Shown: positions 35,806 to 49,580, counted from the first letter of the stretch. The stretch: 64,000 bases of DNA from Rhynochetos jubatus (GCA_027574665.1 CM050650.1:97065086-97129085); one strand, 5' to 3'. The notes: a model not told the origin generated them from the sequence alone. Made by a program: numbers and translations.

Positions 35806-36645
35806 AAAATATCAGTACTATTTCCTGAATTTTATCCTTTGTATGCTGTAAGAGCTGGTAACAGTTCTAACATCTTTGGTCTTTAGTGTGTTCTAGTCTT
35901 CTGTCAACAAAAACTGAAATCATCCAGATCTTTACCAATACTTTCTGCAGATGTCTCTAAAAGGAATGAAAGGCAAAGCTGTCTGAACTCAGTCTGTTAA
36001 GATGATTTTCATCTGAATGAAAACTTGCTGCTGAGGAGTCTATCACTCAGCAGTCACTTAGCCAGCACTTTGGTATCACTGGGGTATGTGTGCAAATTGA
36101 ACATTGATAAAACAGCTGTAGGCATTTGTTTATAATTTCATGAAAGCTGCTGTCATTAGATCTTCAGGAGGCCAAGACAATCCTTTTCATTATTTGTGCT
36201 CTTAGCACAGACTATAAGAATTCTCATGGTGCCTTTTGTAGGGAAAAAAAAAAAGTTCAAATACATCTTCAGCATAAAATACACACAGTGAATTTGTGTA
36301 ATTAGTGGAATATACAAGCAGGGAACACATTTTGAAGAAGTACCTAATGTGAGGTGATTAAGTTCTCATTTTCTATTGCTTACTTCAGAAATTATGAAAA
36401 AAGCTATCTAGTACATAACTGAAGCTATGCAGGATTTTTAGCAGTAATTTATAAACTTTGTGTTGACTTACGTATGTCGGTCCTAGATGAAGTACTGTAC
36501 AAATAGCAGCTTCTATGCATTACATAAGGAAGTAATTTTTACTGCATTTTATAGAAGCATACTGTTCAGTATTATGTATACAGATTAAACTCTTGATGAA
36601 GAATTTGTTATATTAAATATCCAAACGGAACTTAAGGTAGACATG

Positions 36646-36694
36646 TGTGATCTTTAAGGTCCCTTGCAACCCAAACTATTCTATGATTCTGTGT
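36646..36694 (+). mobile_element. CR1 LINE 3'-terminal scrap
   Basis: It carries GATCTTTAAGGTCCCTTGCA followed by ACCCAAACTATTCTATGATTC, the last ~50 bp of a CR1 in the sense orientation. CR1 often leaves copies this short because reverse transcription stops early. Confidence 0.85.
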
Positions 36695-39600
36695 AATAAT
36701 CAGTATATACGAGAGAAGTCCCTGGTATTCTGTGATTTACTTGGAGAGAGTTTCAGAGAAATTTAATACCGTGGGGTTAGCAAAACCATGAAAACTTCTG
36801 CCCATGAGAACAAAAGTCCTTAACTAAAGTTCAACTAAAAAATTGTTAATAATTTTCCCCAAACTAGGGTAAAGTGGAACAGGAAACTTACCGTGCTTTG
36901 GTTCTATTGATTATGGCCTCCTAGAATGCTTCATTATCAGCCAACTATGCATTGCTTGTAAATGCATTGGAGTTCTGGGACAGATCGCTCATTGTTAAAA
37001 TTGCCAGTTTAATCCCTAAAGGCAGACAGGGTGCTGAGCCTAGATGTGTGTGGTCCCTCAGTAACATCCCTTTTGTACTTCTACTTCTTTCCAGATAATT
37101 TTGTTACAGACTATAAAGTATCCTATTGATTGAGCTCTGAAAGTTGTAAATGTGATTTATGAGCTATATTTGATTAAAAGTGTGGCTGCTCTGGGGGATA
37201 CAGACATTTCTTCCCCTTTGGTCTAACACTGTGCAAATCACTTAAATCCATTGCCTGAGAGAGTATACCCTTATAAAAGACTAGTAAAAATGGAAAGTCT
37301 TGTTGGAAAACCAGGTAGGAGAGCTTTATTTTAACCAGTGAGTTAGGCAAAAAAAGATGCATGGGCATAGGAGAACTAAAACACTGCAAACATTATTCAC
37401 TGCTAGATAAAGTAATACAGTTTCTTTCCAGCAATTTTGTAACTACAACAATCTGAAGATAGTAAAATATAACTTGGCAGTAGGTTAAATAGCTAAACTG
37501 TCACTCCTGGCATTGTCTGTTTAATTATACTTTTATTTGATATACAGTGTTATATATCCAGCTTTTCCTCAATAAGAAGGAATCTATCTCTTAAAAAATC
37601 ATGTAGAATGTGAGAAGAGTAATTTTTAATCAGAGAACACATATTCCCAGCTTTCTAGGAGCAAGTAATCGGCTTTCAAATTGTTTACATATAAAATAAG
37701 AGGTGTTTACAGACTTTGGATTTGAATTGCTTTTAAGTTACAACCAAGTGAACATAGACTGAAATATGTGATTTGTGTTGGTGTCCTTACTACTAATTAA
37801 TATGAGGCATTTTGAGAGTGCCCACATGACTGATCTCTTGTGGCTGATATCCAGTGACGCTATAGTGTGTAATTTTAAAAGAAAAATGTCTTTCTTTTTA
37901 TCATCAGCCTATAAAATTGGCCAGGAGACCATGCTTCCTCTACCAATTGATCAAACTAACCTTGCAGTGTACTGCAACTTTTTTCCTATATTAATCATAT
38001 TCCTAATGAGACTCATTTAGCAAGAAGAATATTTCAAGTCTTTGTATTTCAGGTTGTAAAAGATTCAGGAAATTAATATTTAACAAGAGTTGAAAAGGCA
38101 TTTTTAAAAATATGATTGGATAACTTTACCTGAGTATGCATCAACTTTTCATTTTAATTTTTTAACATAACACTGATGTTTGTTGTATCCTTCTTGGATA
38201 CAAGATGTAAATAGCTATATTGATGTACCAAATGGTAATGGAAACAATGCGATAAAATTGTAAACCATGTGAAAAATGATTTATTAATCTTTAAGCATAC
38301 ATTCCTATACATTCTCCTCATAAACAAGCTTTTATCAAATCACTAGTAGCTTTACATAATTCTGACTTCTAACTGCACCAAAAAAAAAACCCAACCCACC
38401 AAAGTGACAAAACCATACCTTAAAAAATTTGTGTCACTCTTGGGCATGTTCTTCTGCTTTCTTCAGAAAGTTCTGCATGCAAAATTGATTCTTGTAAATT
38501 GTTATATTGAGCTTTCTTGACAGAAGACAGAAGAATCTAGAAAATAGCAGCAAAAATATTCTAAAACACTTTTTGCTTTAATTAGTTCATCAATTAAATG
38601 TGTGATTCCTCAAGTTGCACCTGTGTTGCAGTCACAGTTATTTACCACAGCTGTGGTAACACTGAACCCAAGCTCTGATGAGAAACTTCCATGCATAACT
38701 ATATATAAATATTTACTGTATGCAGTTACTTGAATGGAATCCTCTCTAATAAGGTGTATTTCTGTGAAAGTAAGCTCTAGACACTGGATAATTTTATTCT
38801 CTCCTTTGCTCAAACTTGCCAGATGCTTTAACCAGTGTTGTCAGATTTCCTGCCATAGTTTCAAAAAAATAAGTGAGATCATATGGATTTAGTTTCCCAG
38901 TCTTGAACACCCTTTGATCTTCTGCTATTTAACATTGCACTTGTAATATTAAGATAAAAGTAAGAATTCACTCACACAAACAGAAGCTTGTAAGCCTGCC
39001 ACCCTAATTAAAAAAAAAAAAAAAAATTAACTGAAACTCTAGAGTAGCCTTCCATTTGCATTATGGTTAATTATCTTAATTTTGGTACATCAGTGCTTAC
39101 ATGTGGAGTTTGTCTCATACAACTGTATTTACAATATGAATGTCTGTGTTTGAGCTAGACATCCTAGATTCCATTAGTCAGTGAAGAGAAGAAGACATTT
39201 CCTGAGCATCCATTGTCTCCCCCCTCCAAAAGAGTTCAGAGGAATCAGACACTCAATATACCTATTTTTACTCACTGACTAGAAACAGAGTCTGCATGAA
39301 TAACTCATACTAGGTCAGGTGAACATGAGGTTAGAAAGACAGTCAGGTAGGGCCAACAGATCAGGAATCAAAAATAGTAGGGGTTTTTTCTTGTAGGCAC
39401 TGGGGTTTTTTTCTTTTATTCTCATGATAATTAGTGACACATTTTATGTTAGTTATTATTACCAGTTTTCAAGAGAAGAGACACTTTCTACAAAAATGAG
39501 GGCTTATTTATTCCAATGTTTTCTACTTCTCCAATATATAAAAAATATGCTCCTTACTGGTTTATAGTTTTTCTGGTTTTTACTCTTACTGCTCATATGC

Positions 39601-39796
39601 CACCAAGAGTCATATTTTAGTTAAGAATGTACATTGTGGTTTTGTGTATTCATCATACCTCAACGTAGCTATGTAGGTACTTTTTCCACTGTACTAAGCT
39701 CCAAGCCAGCTGTAGTTAATTAGATCCCCATCAGGTCACTGCCTTACCTGCTAATAAGAATATTCAGTGATTTATCTCCTTGATTATGCCCTTCCT
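36695..39796. other. Intronic sequence, nothing specific
   Basis: No gene or nameable repeat was found. An A run lies at about 39008-39026. Confidence 0.5.
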
Positions 39797-39910
39797 AGAA
39801 TCAGAATTGTTCTGGTTGGAAAAGACCTTTAAGATCATTGAGTCCAACCATCAACCTAGCACTGCCAAATCTACCCTAAACCATGTCCCTAAGTACTACG
39901 AATCATGTAT
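39797..39910 (-). mobile_element. CR1 LINE 3' fragment, inverted
   Basis: The + strand reads AGAATCAGAATTGTTCTGGT, then AAGATCATTGAGTCCAACCA, then CATGTCCCTAAGTACTACGA. This is the reverse complement of the 3' UTR of a CR1 subfamily different from those at 12.3 and 59 kb. Only about 115 bp is recognisable. Confidence 0.9.
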
Positions 39911-40097
39911 CATTCCTATATCATTGCAACACCAAAAATGCAATCTTACTTGTTCTGAAGCTTCTGTAAACTCTTCGTGGTTCTGACTTCACACAGCACT
40001 GTGCCAAGCTGGTTTTCTGAACAGATCAGTGCCCACCAGAAATAGGACAGCAGTTAGTACTGTTCTTTCCATCTATCCCTCATTCTTCCTCACTGGG

Positions 40098-40485
40098 GAC
40101 AAGTGGCTGGAAACTGCCCGGTGGAAAAGGACCTGGGGTCAACAGATGAGTAAACATGAGCCAGCAGTGTGCCCAGGTGGCCAAGAGGGCCAACGGCATC
40201 CTGGCCTGCATCAGGAACAGTGTGGCCAGCAGGACTAGGGCAGTGATTGTTGCCCTGTACTCAGCAAGGGTGAGGCTGCACCTTGAACACTGTGTTCAGT
40301 TTTGGACTCCTCACTGCAAGAAAAACATTGAGGTGCTGGAGCGTGTCCAGAGAAGGGAACAGAGCTCAGGAAGGGTCTGGAGCACAAGTCCTGTGAGGAG
40401 TGACTGAGGGAACTGGGGGTGTTCAGCCTGGAGAAGAGGAGGCTCAGGGGAGAGCTCATCACTCTCTAGAACTACTTGAAAAGAG
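40098..40485 (+). mobile_element. CR1 LINE ORF2 C-terminal fragment
   Basis: The frame at 40156-40407 encodes CR1 ORF2 signatures ([20 protein letters not shown], then [10 protein letters not shown] and [12 protein letters not shown]). Frame breaks follow, then a 'LGVFSLEKRRLRGEL'-like segment to about 40485, where homology stops. It lacks both the RT catalytic core and the 3' UTR. It faces the inverted CR1 scrap at 39797-39910 across about 190 bp. Confidence 0.9.
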
Positions 40486-41462
40486 GTTATACACACAATG
40501 GTGAGAGAACTGTACAGAAAATTATAGAAAGACAATGGAGACAAGTTCAATTCAAAATTAAAAAACAGACTGAAACCCTGAAAATATTGAAATAAATTCT
40601 AAATTTTGTTTATGCAGTCCTTTAAAGATGGAGACAAGTTTGTATCATGTGTGCTTTGAGACAGCTGGATATGAATCTGGTTTTGACCCAAAGCAAAAAA
40701 GCTGTATTGATGACCCACTGTCATGAACTCTGTTGAAAGCATATTTTGCAGTGAGCAGTAAGTGTAGTATAAGCAACCACTTATAACTGTCAGCATGTCT
40801 CGTAGCCTTTCATTGGGAACGCTATAAACGGACGGTGTTTAAATGAGGATGTAAGAGTGTCTGGAAATGAACTGATGCTGTGGAGACGAAATGGATTGAG
40901 ACAGTAGTGTTTGAGCCTGTTGGGTCATTGCTGAATGTACAGGTTTCCTAACTGCTTTAATGTGCATGGCTCCTCACAAGTATGAACGCTTAAATAGGAA
41001 CACTCCTTTTCCTCTGTAAAATGAAAGTAATTCTCATTTAAGAAGATTATTAGACAATTGGATATTGTTTTATGGCACTGAAATGGTAAAATCATATGTA
41101 AGTTTTAATTGTATTTAATTGGATTTTGTTTAGCTAAGATTTGTATATAATTCATATTGTCATTTTTTGGATTATTTTAACACAATAATAAACCAGGAAA
41201 TTTTATAATGAGCCCTCATTTAGCTGAGGCTTCAACATCACCCTAAGGCAATAACAACAGAATTTTTTTCATTATTACTTTAATCTAACACTCTGAATTC
41301 TGTATAGAAGCAGAGATACAGGAAAGAAAGATTTTGTTTTCTCAGATGGTCTTAAAGACATGAGATGTACAGAAGCATTCAAAGGCAAGAAAGGTTGTGA
41401 ACATGCCGGAGGGTCTTATATTTCTGATTGCTGGCTTAAACATTGAATATTTTAGCTTATGG

Positions 41463-41529
41463 AAAAAGAAACAAAACAAAACAACAACAACAACAAAAAA
41501 AAAAAAAAAAAAGAACAAAAAAAATCTAC
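41463..41529. repeat. A-rich / (CAA)n simple repeat
   Basis: AAAC and CAA units are followed by an uninterrupted A run and more A-rich sequence. This is low complexity only. Confidence 0.85.
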
Positions 41530-42322
41530 AAGTGCCTTATTACCACTTAATATAACCATATTTTTAAGTGTCACCTAACTTTTAGAATCACTTTTCCCCA
41601 TTGCTATGCCCTTTCTTTTTGTTATCACTCTAACCCAGGCTACGAAATACAGAAGGCTTAGTTTATCCCATGATGCTACTGCATTTTCATTTCTGGGAAA
41701 TTCTGACTAATTATGAGTGACAATAATCACGTGGTGGTAAAGCCCAAACAAACCAGAAGTCTGTGGAATGGAACCCCTGTGGACCACTGTTCTCTTTCCA
41801 GTGGTTGTGCTGTTTTTCCCTCCATGGGCATAGGAGGGTCTCATGTCTTCTCTTGCTCTTTCATAGACAATTGAGGTTTCTCTGTCATTATATATGGTCT
41901 GCAGCAGTTGCTGTGTAATCATTTTGTGTTTGTTCTGAAAGATAGTAATAAAGATTAGATAGCTTGTGATCAGTTACTTATTGATACCACCCATACTTTA
42001 TATATCTCAGAATACAGTCTTTTTAAGGTAAAGGTAACTCAGTGGACTTAAGCTTTATTTCAAGTCCCCTTCCAGCTTGCCTTACTGGAGGCTCAGTGCT
42101 TGATTTCCTCAAGGCAAAGTTCATGCTTCAGAAGTGCCACAGAGGCATGAACATAGCAGAAGCAAATCTAGCAGACCTAGAAACCTGCAAAGTGAAAAAA
42201 CAGTCTGTCATTTTCCCCACAACAACATTCATTACTAACAATATCTCAGATTCTGGATATCCTAAACTATTTGCTTAAGCAGCTGTACCTGTCACTGGAT
42301 TTGATAACAGTATGTTTAGCTG

Positions 42323-42986
42323 CTACCTCAGCCATGTATCATCTATTGCAGAGCTTTCCAGCATTTTGTCATCAAATGACAGCCTTTCCAAAGGATTTAA
42401 ATCAAATTGTCCATTAAGTGGTCGTAGCATATTGAGTTTGTATTTGCATCTGGCTTTATCAAACCTCACAATCCGACATTTCAATCTTACGGTTGTTCTG
42501 TATCTCATTACTAGTGGAAACACCTCCATGAAAGAAGTCGATAACAGACAGTGATAATTGAATCTCCTGCCCTATCTCATGAATTTTCTGTGAAACTGCA
42601 TCTTATGCACATGCCAAAGTTAGCTCTGCGTCACTGCATAAATGAACCTACACCCTTGCCGGCATTTCCAAACAACTAAGGAGAACACAGGCTATAATAG
42701 TGCATGTTTGCAGAGAAATTTTACTCTATCTAGACAGGTACATTTTAGAAAATGTCCTGAACAGGTGGGAATATATGGCTGAAATAAAATACACTGCTCC
42801 ATCACTGATCAAGGGATCTCCAGTGAAATATGTGGATGCATCAGCTTGTATCATCATGTGACTGAGAGACTTGCAGCTTTTGACAAAATCGCAGCTTGTT
42901 GTTTTAGGATGTGGGCCCGCTGAATAAACATCGGGTATAAGCAAATACTTAGCCTGGATACATTCAGCAATGTGATACCGTCATCT
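42323..42986 (-). other. Unidentified block with protein-like minus-strand frames
   Basis: I do not recognise this. Two minus-strand frames lie in line. One is open from about 42980 down to 42726, with no start ATG at its beginning. The other runs 42529-42323 and opens with ATG. Their composition looks more protein-like than the surrounding intron (for example CRIVRFDKARCKYKLNMLRP). The block has more CpG than its neighbours. Stops and a frame change separate the two parts. It could be a decayed processed pseudogene, an old viral or transposon fragment, a conserved non-coding element or chance. I assign no function. Confidence 0.25.
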
Positions 42987-43980
42987 TTTTAAATGTCCTT
43001 TCACCAAACGCCTTCCTGTTGCCTTGTTTTGATGATACAAAACTTGGTACACTTTTGCTTTAGTCACTGTGTAGATATATTTTTTGGTCAGAGTTTCTAG
43101 TAAAAAAACCTACTGCACTAGATCATCAGCAATAGAATATATACACACAGCCACTCAAGGACAAAACAGCCTCTTATCTCCCAGTAAACGATGAACTTCT
43201 TTGAAATATGTTGTAGCTGTAATTTGTGATATGCCTTCTGTTCCCACTACTTAGTTGTGAAAACTTTGCAGAGAAGGATCTTCCCCAACTTAGTAAATAG
43301 AAAAGTTTCTGGATTGAATGTTTTTAATCTCTCTTGAACAAGAGAAAAGTACTGTCATGCACAGTACATCTCAAAACACACTGGCTGTCATAAGGCACTT
43401 CAGTGTTTATCATCACTTACATATATTTCATATAGAAATTGCCATACTTTCATTATTTATCTATTTTGCCTATGATATCCTTATGAACCACTTATAAACT
43501 GATAAAAGCAACTATGTATGAAGTGTCCATTAAATAAGCCCTTTAAATGAGGTATAGAATGACAGAATCAGTTATTATTTTATACTATTTCCACTTGTTT
43601 TCAGTGTTGTGTATCATCAGTGCTGCCTGATCGGTTTAAAATTATTCATAGTACAACTTCTTACAGTGTGGTAAGGACATTGAATCAGAAAAGGGACAGC
43701 ACCACCAATTCTTTTTATATATATTGTTGAAAGCTCACAATCTCACAGTGATCTCCTCACCTCTGTAGAAAGGCACCAGTGCCATATTTTACATAGTTAA
43801 TTGGTGTGCAGAAGCAGCTTGAGATTGGGCAGCTTGTGGTGAAATGTGTGGTAACCAGAGCTCTACCTCCCTGCAGCATGGTGTGATGTTGTCCAGGATA
43901 ATTCCAAGCTGTTTTATATACGGCGTGGAAATATCCACTGCCTGTGCATCCCTTCGCAGCTGTCAGTCAAGCAGCGAATG

Positions 43981-44035
43981 TTTGACTAGATGATCTCTAA
44001 AGGTCCCTTCCAACCCCAGCCATTCTATGATCCTG
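43981..44035 (+). mobile_element. CR1 LINE 3'-terminal scrap
   Basis: TTTGACTAGATGATCTCTAA is followed by AGGTCCCTTCCAACCCC and CATTCTATGATCC. This is the last ~55 bp of a CR1 in the sense orientation, of the subfamily with 'gatgatctctaaaggtcc'. Confidence 0.9.
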
Positions 44036-47000
44036 GATGTGGATGATGGGCATTTTTTCCGAGGCATAAAGGTCAATTGACTTTAGCCAGACTTAGTCTT
44101 TGGATGTTAATTTTCTTGTTTTCCTTTCAATCTGTACAGTTAAATTATAGCATTCTAGTAGCATCTTTTTGATGTGGGTCAGATTTACATTGTCAAAATT
44201 TCAGCTTGTTTCATTTAACCAAGTGCTAAGCAACTGAAACTGTTCTAAGGAAATGTGAAGAAATGCTCCTCTGACACCGTGATACAATACCCAGCCTTAC
44301 TCCACATGTAATAGAGTTAAGGAAATACAAATATTCTATAATGAACTTTATTATACTAAATTTCAGTGGTCATTTTACACCAATATTCAACGTCCGTAAC
44401 TATAGCAAAACCTTTTCACACAAGGTGATGTTGCTTAAAATTCTCTATGAAACAGAAAATCCTGAACAAAACAGTAGTATCCATTTTGATTATTTGAAAT
44501 ATAACCACCACAAACCTCGTCATACTTGAGAGTTATTTATTTTTGCATGAAAAATTCTGAACAGGATCATGCCAAAATACCACATGCAGGAGAAAGGTGT
44601 AACTCTCAAAAAAACCACCAGTTTAATAATTAGTCATAGTATTATACTAATATAAAATATAATATAATCTAATGCAGAATGCATGACATAAATAAAAACA
44701 GGAAGCAAAAAACCTGGAATCTTCTGCCGAGTGTGTATGTTTATTATTATTTTGATGTAATTAAGCCATCAAGGGTGTTCTGGTCCTTTAGAAAGCTGTT
44801 TTCCACATGCCTCCCCCAAGGCAGTACTCATTTCATGATTTGTATAAGAGCTAACAAAATTTTATAACTGAAGTATTCTCTGTTCTAAAAAGCTGAATGT
44901 TTATTTAGCTTCTGGAAGCATAAAGTTGAATGCATGAAGTAAAAGGCTTGGTTTTAGAGATTTTTCAGACGCTTGGGAAAGTGTGAGTCTACTGTCTAAT
45001 TTTTCACCTAATTTAGGATATTACTGCAATCCATGGTGAGAAAAATTGATTCTGTAATGCTCTCATTTGTACAATGATTTAAGCTAAGATGTTTTACTGT
45101 GCACTGAAATGTACTGAAAGGATTCATGCTTCACATGATTAGAAGATCTTATCTGAGGGCAAGGTAATGAGCAGCTGAAGAACAGTAACATTTTAAACTA
45201 CTACATCTAATTCATAAATGAACATGAGGATAGTCTCAGGATTTCCACTATTTCCAAAACAGTAACTCATTTAGAGAAAGATTTTCCTGCTTTAATTTTT
45301 GAATTAGCATATTCTTCTTGCCTTCCATTGTATGTTCTTTTTTCAGGTAAGTTAAACTTCAATCCTTTTATTAGATGGTAGCATTTGTGAGAAGAAAAAA
45401 AAATTTCAACCAATTGAAGCATGAATTAAATTTACTTTTACACATAGAGAGATGAGGGGTAGATGTGTCTGTATGAACATGAGGGTTTTGAACAGTAATT
45501 TCTCCCATGACACCAGAATGCATACTGTGTGGAGAAATAATTCAGGGTTCAGGGCTTCTTGAGCTCTCCCTGTGAGTTTATGCCGGTAGAAACAGATTTC
45601 TTAACAGAAGATGTTATCTTTTATTTCTTCTGACATTATGAATGATAGTTTGTTATGGTTTTGTTATGTCTATATACTCTTTAGTCACTAAGACTTTTTT
45701 TATTTGTAATCTGCAATGGTAGAATCAGTTTCTTTCTCTCATTATTCTCAGCAAATACATTGAAACTTTATTATAGGTTTTCTTATTTTTCAGATTCTGA
45801 AGATAAATTTGAAGTTCTTCAGGAAAAAAAAAAAAAAGTCAGTTCTGGAACTAATTTCTTGGGGTGTAATACAGAACTGCTAAAAAAATGTCCAAAGAAA
45901 TGTTTCATAGAATTAACATTTTCCCACAGCTTTTAGGTGTTTCTCTTTTTTAAGACACTCATGTTCTGAGGGGAAAGAAACCCTCAGCCTGGTTGAAATC
46001 ATTGGGGATTTTTCTGCTTATATTCTTCACACAGTATAATTAAGCAGTGGGACATTTTTTCTGTAGGTTACTGTGGATACTAAATGTTTCATGGATTCAA
46101 AATCAACATGTATGAATTCATGAGATATTCATTAAAAGATATTAAATGCAAAGTGAAAATCTTTGGCTTATAAAATCCACAAGTTGCAAATCGTTGGAGG
46201 CTGGATGAGTACTTTTCAGAAGCACCACTAAGTACTTCCCGTGTTCCTATTTTCTTCTGTGGCATGTTCTCTTAGCCTCTATCAGAAACAAAATCCTGGG
46301 CTAGGCTGTGGTTTGACTGCCTGTTCTTATGACACCAATATTTTACTTGGATAATCACTCGGCGCGTATGCAAGTTTCATCTGTGTTACAGCCTGGCTAT
46401 TTCTACCTGCAAAAAAGAATGGGATGGTTATAAGAGTCTCTTTGTGTATCTGACCCAGATGCAAGTCCTAGTTGGAGGGATCAGCACTTGAAAACAGACT
46501 CACCACTGTGACATTTGTGAGCTCAGATCTCTCATATCTGAAGATACGATATCTCAGATCCCTCCTTCCTATTTCCCTATTTGGAAATCTTGTTTCTGAT
46601 GTTTCTCTTAGTTGATCTTTAATCCATTACCTGCACCAGCTGCTGTTTCAGTGCCTCCCTAGCCCCCATAGGAAAACAGAAGGATTGCCACTCTAATTGA
46701 AGAGAAAAAATTATTAATTTATTTTCTTGATCCATCAGGACTTTGTTTTTTGTTTCCTGGATACATAAACATAAGCAAAAAAGAATCAATGTTTTGGCTC
46801 CAGATACCTCCTTACACAAATGTGTGAATCTAATTAATGAGCAGGCAGTACATTTTTACAGCAGTAGTATCAGTTCAGTTGCCACACTTTATGTTCCATG
46901 GCAGAGTTGTATACCATAGTAATAGATACATTCATTCATTGCCAAAGAATAAAAAAAGGAGGTCACACAGTTCTTACTATAAAGGAAAATTCCCCATAGA

Positions 47001-49397
47001 TTAAGAAAATATGTCAGCTTTTAAGACTTAGGTAGGGAAAGGTATCAGTCTAGGTTCATGTTATTATTTTCTCTCTCTCTTGTTCCTCTTCTACACTGAA
47101 AAAAAATTAAACAAGTCTAACAGAGCCAACATGGTAACTGAGCAAGACCACTACTGTGTGCTCTTAGTAATGCCAACATAATTTAAAAATTAATTTCACT
47201 TTTGGATATAATTTTGAAAATGTTTTACTGTTGAAATTATGGCTTTATTTCACACAATTTGTTCTTTAAAATCAATATGAAGCTTCTTCCAGAACAGTTG
47301 CTGCTCAGCAACAAAGGAACACACACCATCTAATTAGGTTTTAAACATCTATTGTTTATTTACATGCTGTGCACAAAAGAAAAAAAAAATTCATTCTGTT
47401 AGCCCAAGATACAAAAAGATATTAAGTATATTTTAATGATAATTTATGTTGTTAATAACAGCTGCCCACACTTTGTGGTAGCAGTCACTAGCATATCTTT
47501 ACAAAGTCTTTATTTTGGCTTTATACTACTGTATCTGACATCAACAAGCAATGCAGAAAAACAAACAAAATAGTAAATTTCAATTTTTACAGGCATGCAT
47601 TAAAATAAACGTTAATTTAAATCAGTCTAAACAAGGCTGCTCACTGTCTGACTCTGCTAGACATTAGATAATAAAGGTAAAGAGCACTTTTCAAGATGAC
47701 AGATGTTAGTTATTTTGTGTCTTATCATCCAAGTTATAAACTGGAAGTGGTATACTAGTGATGTGGGGATTTTTTTTCCTATCTGTTTTTTTTAATCTGA
47801 GGGAAGTTATTTGACTTGAGGAATGTGTGTAGGGGTATTCTTTTTCAAATAAGAGGTTTTGTTCTTTTTTTGTTTTAAAAATCTAAGAAGTAACAGCTGA
47901 CAGTCCAAAACTAATTAAAGTGATTTAGTAGATAACTTAGATTAAATTTGTCTTGGATCATTTACCTGCACTTCATCCATTGTGATACTGTTTAGTAGGT
48001 TTGTTACCAAATGAATGTACTAAAACCCCAGAAAAGCAATTACATTTTCCAATCTGAAATCCATCAGCACCAAGACTGTTAGGAAAAAATATATCTGAGA
48101 TGTGACACAAGGTAAAATATTGTTCAAAGAGGAAAAATAAGACAGCACTAAAATGCAGAAGGTAGTTTTGTTAATAATTAGATACCACAAGCTAAAAGGG
48201 CAGGTGTTCCTTATACTGGGATGTGTTCTTGTGGACATATTTTGATCTTATCTCTCTTTCAGTGTGTTTTGAGATTGTGTTTCTTTCAAAAGAATAATCA
48301 GCACTGCTACTGCTCTGAACTGCATCTGAGCTATGCTGAATGATAGTTCATTTCAGCCTTGGTTTTTTCCTCCTATATTCATTTTTCATCTATGTTTTCA
48401 AAAAGAAGTAATTTCACAGATGACTATTTATAGCCAAGCAGATATTAGTAAGGCAGACAGGGAATGTATTTAAAAGTAGCAGTAAATGTGATTTTAGTAT
48501 TGTTTTATTCTCTGCTTTCCTGTTTTCTTTATCATGTACCAGAGAACCATATCGTGTGGTGTTAGTGGCAGAGCTGTGACATTGCTGTAAGGTTGTTTTA
48601 CAATTGCAGGTGCTCCTCAGACTGAGAAAAATTTATAGAAAATAAATAATATAGTATTGCAAGAAATTCTCAAAATTAACCTTAACTCAGCCCTGCTTTT
48701 TAAAGCCCCGACTTTAAATACAATTTCCCATCCTATAGTACCATGTCATATTAAAAAGGAATTGTTAGTAACTGTGGGGTTTATATACAAGCAGATCTTG
48801 GAAGAGGTTCTGCTCTACACAGTTCAGGCCCATAGTGTCTGGAAACAAATATTTTAAAGTGTTCCTTGAACTGTGTTTGTATTATGTGCAAACCCTACCT
48901 ATTCTTCTTGGATTCTGCCAGTGATGCAGTTAAAATGCAATGACTCTTGTAGGTATTATTTATCTCCTCTATTACTCCTTTTCTATCCCTTGCACTGCAT
49001 TTGGCCATGCCTGTCATTCGGAAATGACCTTTCAGAGTTTGCTGGAAGAAAAGAACAGTTGTTATATGAGCAGGCCAGTCAAAGGTGGAGAGGTACCTCC
49101 TTGTTTCTCATCTAACAATTATTGTTCTGAATTCTGTTACTTCAGACATTTCAGATCCTTTTTAGACACTCTTGCAGTTGCCAATCAATGAGGATTTTAC
49201 TGTTTACTTTGAAAGTTTTATGTTTGATCTTAAGACTCTAGGTGGATGTATCTTACCAGCTATTATTTCCAGTATCCAAGGCTGAGCAAGGAGCTGTGCC
49301 ACCTTTTCAGAGTTATTAATAATTGGTTTCTAAAATGACAGCAAACTGCATTACAACATTTTCCAGGTGGCCTTGAAGTATTTTTCTAGAACAGCTT
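44036..49397. other. Intronic sequence, nothing specific
   Basis: No exon or nameable repeat. A 33-bp motif at 49026-49058 recurs at 50.8 kb and is listed separately. Confidence 0.5.
49026..49058 (+). repeat. Short duplicated motif, copy A
   Basis: GACCTTTCAGAGTTTGCT is identical to 50805-50822, and after a variable spacer AAGAACAG recurs too. The similarity covers about 33 bp only. Confidence 0.6.
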
Positions 49398-49580
49398 TGT
49401 GGTTTCACGCCAGTAGGCAGCTCAGCCCCAGGCAGCTGCCTGCTCACTCACTCCCAGTGGGACAGGGAAGAGAATCAGAAGGGTAAAAGTGAGAAACACT
49501 GTTGTCATCACAAGTCCATAACATAGCACCATACAGATACTGTGAAAAAAATTACCTCTATCCCAAACAAAACCAGTACA
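49398..49580 (-). mobile_element. Avian ERV LTR, antisense, internally deleted
   Basis: The left end TGTGGTTTCACGCCAGTAGG with CTCACTCACTCCCAGTGGGA and the right end TACCTCTATCCCAAACAAAA then CCAGTACA are the two termini of the same avian LTR type seen at 60.4 kb, read on the minus strand. They are joined after AAAGTGAGAAACACTG, leaving 183 bp of what is normally a several-hundred-bp LTR. The flanks (GCTT and GTCA) do not give a clear target duplication. Confidence 0.8.

Larger units (their letters stand above)
30770..36645. other. Intronic sequence with an unidentified two-copy repeat
   Basis: No exon is supported. The only structure I can point to is the pair of similar segments at 32154-32263 and 33616-33724, plus a pyrimidine/ACT-rich simple tract at 35753-35805. 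Confidence 0.5.
40486..43980. other. Intronic sequence with an A-rich tract and an odd CpG-containing block
   Basis: An (AAC)n/A-rich tract lies at 41463-41529. The 42320-42990 block is listed separately. No exon is supported. Confidence 0.5.
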
